Source: Phallusia fumigata (taxonomy: Eukaryota; Chordata; Ascidiacea; Phlebobranchia; Ascidiidae). From it: a DNA stretch of 29,390 nucleotides. A program made the translations under genes and the position numbers. The stretch is taken from positions 1-29,390 of the forward strand of contig QXVZ01023136.1 in NCBI GenBank assembly GCA_008931825.1, in the 5' to 3' direction. The notes under the pieces are model-generated. The model had not been told where the DNA came from. It did not search any database and worked only from the letters and a program-made list of their open reading frames with translations. The number at the start of each line of letters is the position of its first letter. Positions within the stretch are counted from its first letter, which is position 1. Positions 26,060 through 29,390 of this stretch are shown here, in pieces.

Positions 26060-28103
26060 GTGAGTCAGTTATTTGCTCAATCAAAACCAACTGTTATATG
26101 TTAATATTTCACAGAAACAACAGGAGAAACTGTTAAAATAATCTGCGAACATGATAACGAAACAATATGCTGCGAAAAAGGTCGGGTTATTGATATCATT
26201 GACGCAAATTACGGTCGAACAGATGACAGGTATGTAACTTGTAAGCTTATGTGCTAAAAATCTGCAGCAGGTATTGTAATTAAGCTCGTCTCGTCTTGCA
26301 TTTTTTAAAAATTGACCAGGAAAGTCAGTTGATTCTAATCACAAATTGTACGAGAATAGCTTGTCCATAAAAGCAAAACGATACCAAAACCAAATCACAG
26401 TGTTGTTTTGGTTCGAACTTGTTGTTGCTTTGAAAGGAAGACAAAGTATATGCAGTAGGTATACGCTTTAAATCTACTGTCCCTCTTTGGTGTTACCCTG
26501 GAAAAGTAAATTTAATAAGTCCGCATTTATTTGTGTTGGCAGATGTTGCCCAGGACGGATTAAAGACACCAATTGCGTCTGTGAGTCATCTAAGACGAAG
26601 ATCATCGATAAGTGTGCAGCCAAGCAAAACTGCACATTGTTTGCGTCCAACTCTGTCTTTGGAGACCCTTGCAAATATACTGTAAAATACATCAACATTA
26701 CTTACACCTGCAGAGGTAAAATTGCTAGTAGAAGGTTATTAGTTTGCGCATATGTTAAAAAACAGTTTGGGATGTTGAAAATTCGAAAACACAGAACAAA
26801 GACAAATCTGTAGATGACGACAAGCATAAAGAAGCTTAGGTTTTGTTTTATAGTGTTCTGACTAACGAAAACATACATTATACCACGGCGGGTACTGTAA
26901 TCTCCGGAGGAAACAGGTGTTCTTTTAAAGCTTGGCCATAAAAACACTACACAAAACAGAAACAATTCTGTACATTCATATAGTCATAAACAATGTTTGT
27001 CACAAATAGTAAAAATAAAGATGAATGACGGTGTCCGCACTTAGTTTAAAGAAATCACAAAAATATATAGCAGACTGAGGTTAAATCAGTAAACCAAACA
27101 ATGGAGCCAAGTAAGGGGTAACCATTAGAATTCGTTCAAGTTTGCACATCACAAGATAGGTATCCCTAAATCGTTGCCAGTGGATAAATAATTCATGTGT
27201 TTTATCTCTAGATCTGAATCCAACAACTAGTCAGAATCCTCAGACAACGACTGAAGGCCAACGTACAACAGAATCCACCGAACTTTCGACTGTGACAACT
27301 AGTGACATTACTACCAGTACCATCGTAATTCCGTCATTAGCTCCAACTGATGTGCCGCCTTTACAAACGAATTTCATGTCAACAACATCAAACTCAACAC
27401 CAAATCGCGGCAAAACTCCTCCGAACATTGTAAGTCGGAGATTACTGCTTGGTGATGAGAGTCCAGCTTTAGTTTAAAGTTGGTTTAAATTAAAAAATAT
27501 GGCTCAACCGTGACGTATGAAAGTCCGTTGCCTAAACCGCGCCTCAAGGTAAACTTTTAGGTTTAAAGCCATACCTGTTAAAAGCAAGCAGAGAGGTATT
27601 CAAAAAATGTTTGATCTGATAAAAATACAAAAATTACCAAAATTTGCGTCTGGTGTAACTGAAACATGACTTGCAACGAAATTATTCGATTCAAATAGGA
27701 TTCAAAACAAGGTATTTAAATCCCAACTAGCTTATTGTTCAAATTTCGGCACACACAATTTGGAAAAGTTGTACATGTCCTAAATTGTTGCTGTACATTG
27801 TAGGCCCTGTACGTTGGAATTGCCACAGGATTACTGGCGTTTCTCCTTGTGGTGTCTATTTTGCTCGTTTACATCATCAGGAGAAAACGAAGGTCGTCGA
27901 TGTTGAAAGAAGGCTCGAAATCAAACAAAATAGAAAAACATACCGTGGGTTTTGGAACGGATATTGTGTACACACACGAACCAAACGAAACAGGTTCTCC
28001 AACTAAAGAGGTAGTGCTTAATCCAATCTACAATTTGGACGCGCCTGAGTGCAATGAAAAGGAGGAAGTGATAAACCCAACATACGATTTTTCACGTTCA
28101 TGA
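26014..28103 (+). CDS. Transmembrane SUEL/rhamnose-binding lectin receptor B (five exons)
   Basis: Exons 26014-26059, 26115-26229, 26543-26715, 27212-27429 and 27804-28103; lengths sum to 852 bases (283 residues plus stop), with every phase matching. Architecture as in gene A: signal peptide, SUEL domain (A-N-Y-G-R-T-D; F-G-D-P-C then K-Y-I-N-I), Thr-rich stalk, one membrane helix, tail with NPIY and NPTY. The second SUEL exon is only about 50% identical to that of gene A while the membrane/tail exon is about 90% identical, suggesting fast change of the binding face and conservation or gene conversion of the tail. The ligand is unknown. Predicted surface receptor. Confidence 0.88.
26115..26229 (+). 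CDS. Lectin B exon 2: first half of SUEL domain
   Basis: 115 bases, phase 1 to 2. I-I-C-E, I-C-C, R-V-I-D-I-I-D-A-N-Y-G-R-T-D-D. The intron before it is only 55 bases. Confidence 0.86.
26543..26715 (+). CDS. Lectin B exon 3: second half of SUEL domain
   Basis: 173 bases, phase 2 to 1. C-C-P-G-R, N-C-V-C-E-S-S-K, C-A-A-K-Q-N-C, S-V-F-G-D-P-C, V-K-Y-I-N-I-T-Y-T-C. Cysteine positions differ from gene A (extra ones at C-C-P and V-C-E instead of L-C-A-C). Confidence 0.88.
27212..27429 (+). CDS. Lectin B exon 4: Thr/Ser-rich mucin-like stalk
   Basis: 218 bases, phase 1 to 0. Q-T-T-T-E-G-Q-R-T-T-E-S-T-E-L-S-T, S-D-I-T-T-S-T, ending N-S-T-P-N-R-G-K-T-P-P-N-I. Read-through of the donor would add about 17 residues and then a stop at 27475-27477. 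Confidence 0.84.
27804..28103 (+). CDS. Lectin B exon 5: membrane helix and NPxY tail
   Basis: 100 codons with stop. G-L-L-A-F-L-L-V-V-S-I-L-L-V-Y-I-I helix, R-R-K-R-R, D-I-V-Y-T-H-E, L-N-P-I-Y-N-L-D, I-N-P-T-Y-D-F. One residue shorter than gene A. TGA at 28101-28103. Confidence 0.88.
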   Translation, partial: ALYVGIATGLLAFLLVVSILLVYIIRRKRRSSMLKEGSKSNKIEKHTVGFGTDIVYTHEPNETGSPTKEVVLNPIYNLDAPECNEKEEVINPTYDFSRS

Positions 28104-28479
28104 CGTTTTCTGAGTTGTTGTAGAAAAAAATAGATGTTAATTTTCCCACGACGTGTTACCTGGGTGACAAAGTGCTTGGACTTGGATGTTGCTTAGCCTA
28201 CCAGAAAGCTGTTTGATACGAATTTTCGTTCAAAGGCTGCTCCAGTGTTTTGTGCTGTGCCTATACCTCAACCGTTGCCTTAAAGCAGCAGTATTGAAAA
28301 ATATATTGATGTACGTACGTATGTAATGTGTGAGTTGTTTATCATGTACCTTACTTTATCCTACAGCTTTCAAACCAATACAAGCAACACTAATTGGCCT
28401 GGTGTCAAACTTTTTTAAAAAATTGCTAGCAACCGCCTTGACTTTTAAACTGCGCTTGTACCTTTGTTCGGTTTTAGCC

Positions 28480-28485
28480 AATAAA
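28480..28485 (+). terminator. Poly(A) signal candidate for lectin gene B
   Basis: AATAAA about 380 bases after the stop codon, in sequence that no longer aligns closely with the corresponding part of unit A. Confidence 0.35.
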
Positions 28486-28632
28486 CAAGATAAACATTGT
28501 CCTTGGCCACAATTGTTTCTCTACGGAAAGTTCACACTGTTTTGAAACAAAAACATGTTGATAGTTTGTTTGTTGATAGATTTTGTTAAAATACTTGGTT
28601 AACGAATATGGGTAACGGTGGTTCAACGGAAG

Positions 28633-28904
28633 CACCATCTACCACAAGTTCTCAAGCAACAACTGCCGAGTCTTCAACCAGCGTTTTTGCAACAACGAGT
28701 CATTCAAGAACAGCTAGATCTACGCACCAGTACACCACTGTTGAAGAAACAAGCACATGGTACAAAGAAAATGAAACTACCACCACAAGCGAAGAAAAAA
28801 CTTCAACTGCAGGAACAACTGAATTGTTGACTTCCACAAGCACTGCCGAATTTACATCATACGGAGAAACAACGACCAGTAGGACCAGCAAAGAATATGC
28901 AGTG
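28633..28904 (+). CDS. Second mucin-like exon of unit B (open)
   Basis: 272 bases in a T/S-rich frame: A-P-S-T-T-S-S-Q-A-T-T-A-E-S-S-T-S, E-E-T-S-T-W, E-K-T-S-T-A-G-T-T-E, G-E-T-T-T-S-R-T-S-K-E-Y-A-V, then donor GTAGGT in phase 0. Taking the AG at 28631-28632 as acceptor gives phase 1 to 0, the same as lectin exon 4, so it could replace exon 4 in splicing. The acceptor has a poor pyrimidine tract, and 28645-28650 is an alternative. The frame is open back to an ATG at 28608, but no signal peptide is present, so this is an internal exon. The partner TM exon should lie just past the window. Confidence 0.55.
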
Positions 28905-29390
28905 GTAGGTTTAAACGATTTTAATTCTACAATTTTAGAAATTAAAAAAAAATTGAACAACTATTTTGCTTTTGGAACTTTTTTTTATAGTTTTTAAGGC
29001 TTGTAAACTAAACAATATTGAAAGTTAACCAATATGCTTATTAAGGAACACAATCTTTACAGTTTCAAATAAGTAAAGAATATACGAGACAATATGTGTG
29101 CGTATATGTCGCCCTTAATTAGTTTGTCAGTAAATACGTTTTTCTATACCATGTAGAAATCGGCCACACCAATTTTGTAGGTTTGATACACTAAATGATT
29201 ACACTACCAAGTAGGCCTATGTAATTACACTAAAATACCAGTTTGTATCCCAAATTGAACGCATCTCCCTTAACACGATCGACCGATATATGCATGCATA
29301 CAAATACCAAACTGGGAACGCCAAAGAAAAATCATCGGCCTATTTGGGGGAAGTTGTTGTTTGATTTTTGAATCTCTTCTTGTGTAAACA
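28905..29390. other. Intron sequence of second cassette, runs to window end
   Basis: Matches 23395-23612 of unit A with indels. No exon is seen before the window ends. Confidence 0.6.

Larger units (their letters stand above)
24940..29390 (+). repeat. Tandem segmental duplication, unit B (runs off the window)
   Basis: Same order as unit A. The last bases (TTGATTTTTGAATCTCTTCT and on) match 23582-23612 in unit A, so the second TM/tail exon of unit B should start roughly 65 bases beyond the window. Confidence 0.85.

Overview
The window looks like a piece of an AT-rich, compact invertebrate animal genome. It has GT-AG introns of about 60 bases to 1.5 kb, one-domain-per-exon EGF cassettes, and metazoan-only protein types (an adhesion GPCR and SUEL/rhamnose-binding lectins). 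I infer a tunicate, most likely Ciona-like, from the gene style and from acceptor-like signals just upstream of start codons that would suit spliced-leader trans-splicing. That assignment is inference, not proof. All recognisable genes are on the plus strand.

Region 1 (about 1.2-16.1 kb) is one large gene for a lectin/EGF adhesion GPCR. In order it encodes: signal peptide (1285-1366), a domain resembling an H-type lectin (1822-2079), fifteen EGF-like exons as assembled (2610-9464), a linker, a GAIN domain (10980 to about 12434), a GPS motif (12637-12774) and six exons for a seven-transmembrane domain and tail (13133-15845). Almost every splice phase fits: phase 1 through the ectodomain, then mostly phase 0 from the GAIN domain onward. 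Two points stand out. The GPS reads K-L-A where the self-cleavage tripeptide H-L-T/S is expected. The C-terminal half of the GAIN domain is nearly absent at a single ambiguous base (12432).

The assembly is imperfect. Single Ns at 4436 and 14781 each sit exactly between two copies of the same sequence (about 1.5 kb and 42 bases), which is typical of contig overlaps that were not merged. The first adds four EGF exons that may not exist in the animal. A 398-base gap (17278-17675) is also flanked by a repeated block of about 0.85 kb.

Region 2 (15.8-20.2 kb) is intergenic and holds repeats: a hAT-like end right after the GPCR stop codon, a 76-base inverted repeat beside the gap, and a minus-strand tRNA-like or SINE sequence. 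A 290-base hAT-type MITE with an 8-base target duplication lies inside a GPCR intron (8939-9228).

Region 3 (about 19.3 kb to the end) is a tandem duplication of about 5.7 kb. Each unit carries a complete five-exon gene for a type I membrane protein: signal peptide, one SUEL/rhamnose-binding lectin domain split over two exons, a Thr/Ser-rich mucin-like stalk, one membrane span, and a tail with paired NPxY motifs. Each unit also has, downstream, a second mucin-like exon; in unit A this is followed by a second transmembrane/NPIY-tail exon, and in unit B the matching exon would lie just past the window end. No lectin exon precedes the second cassette. These cassettes are either alternative 3' ends for the upstream lectin or remnants of a further paralogue. 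The lectin exons differ strongly between units (about 50% amino-acid identity in the second one) while membrane and tail exons are about 90% alike, a mosaic typical of recognition receptors. The best candidate for something undescribed is this tandem family of membrane-anchored rhamnose-binding lectins with conserved double-NPIY tails, next to a lectin-bearing adhesion GPCR.
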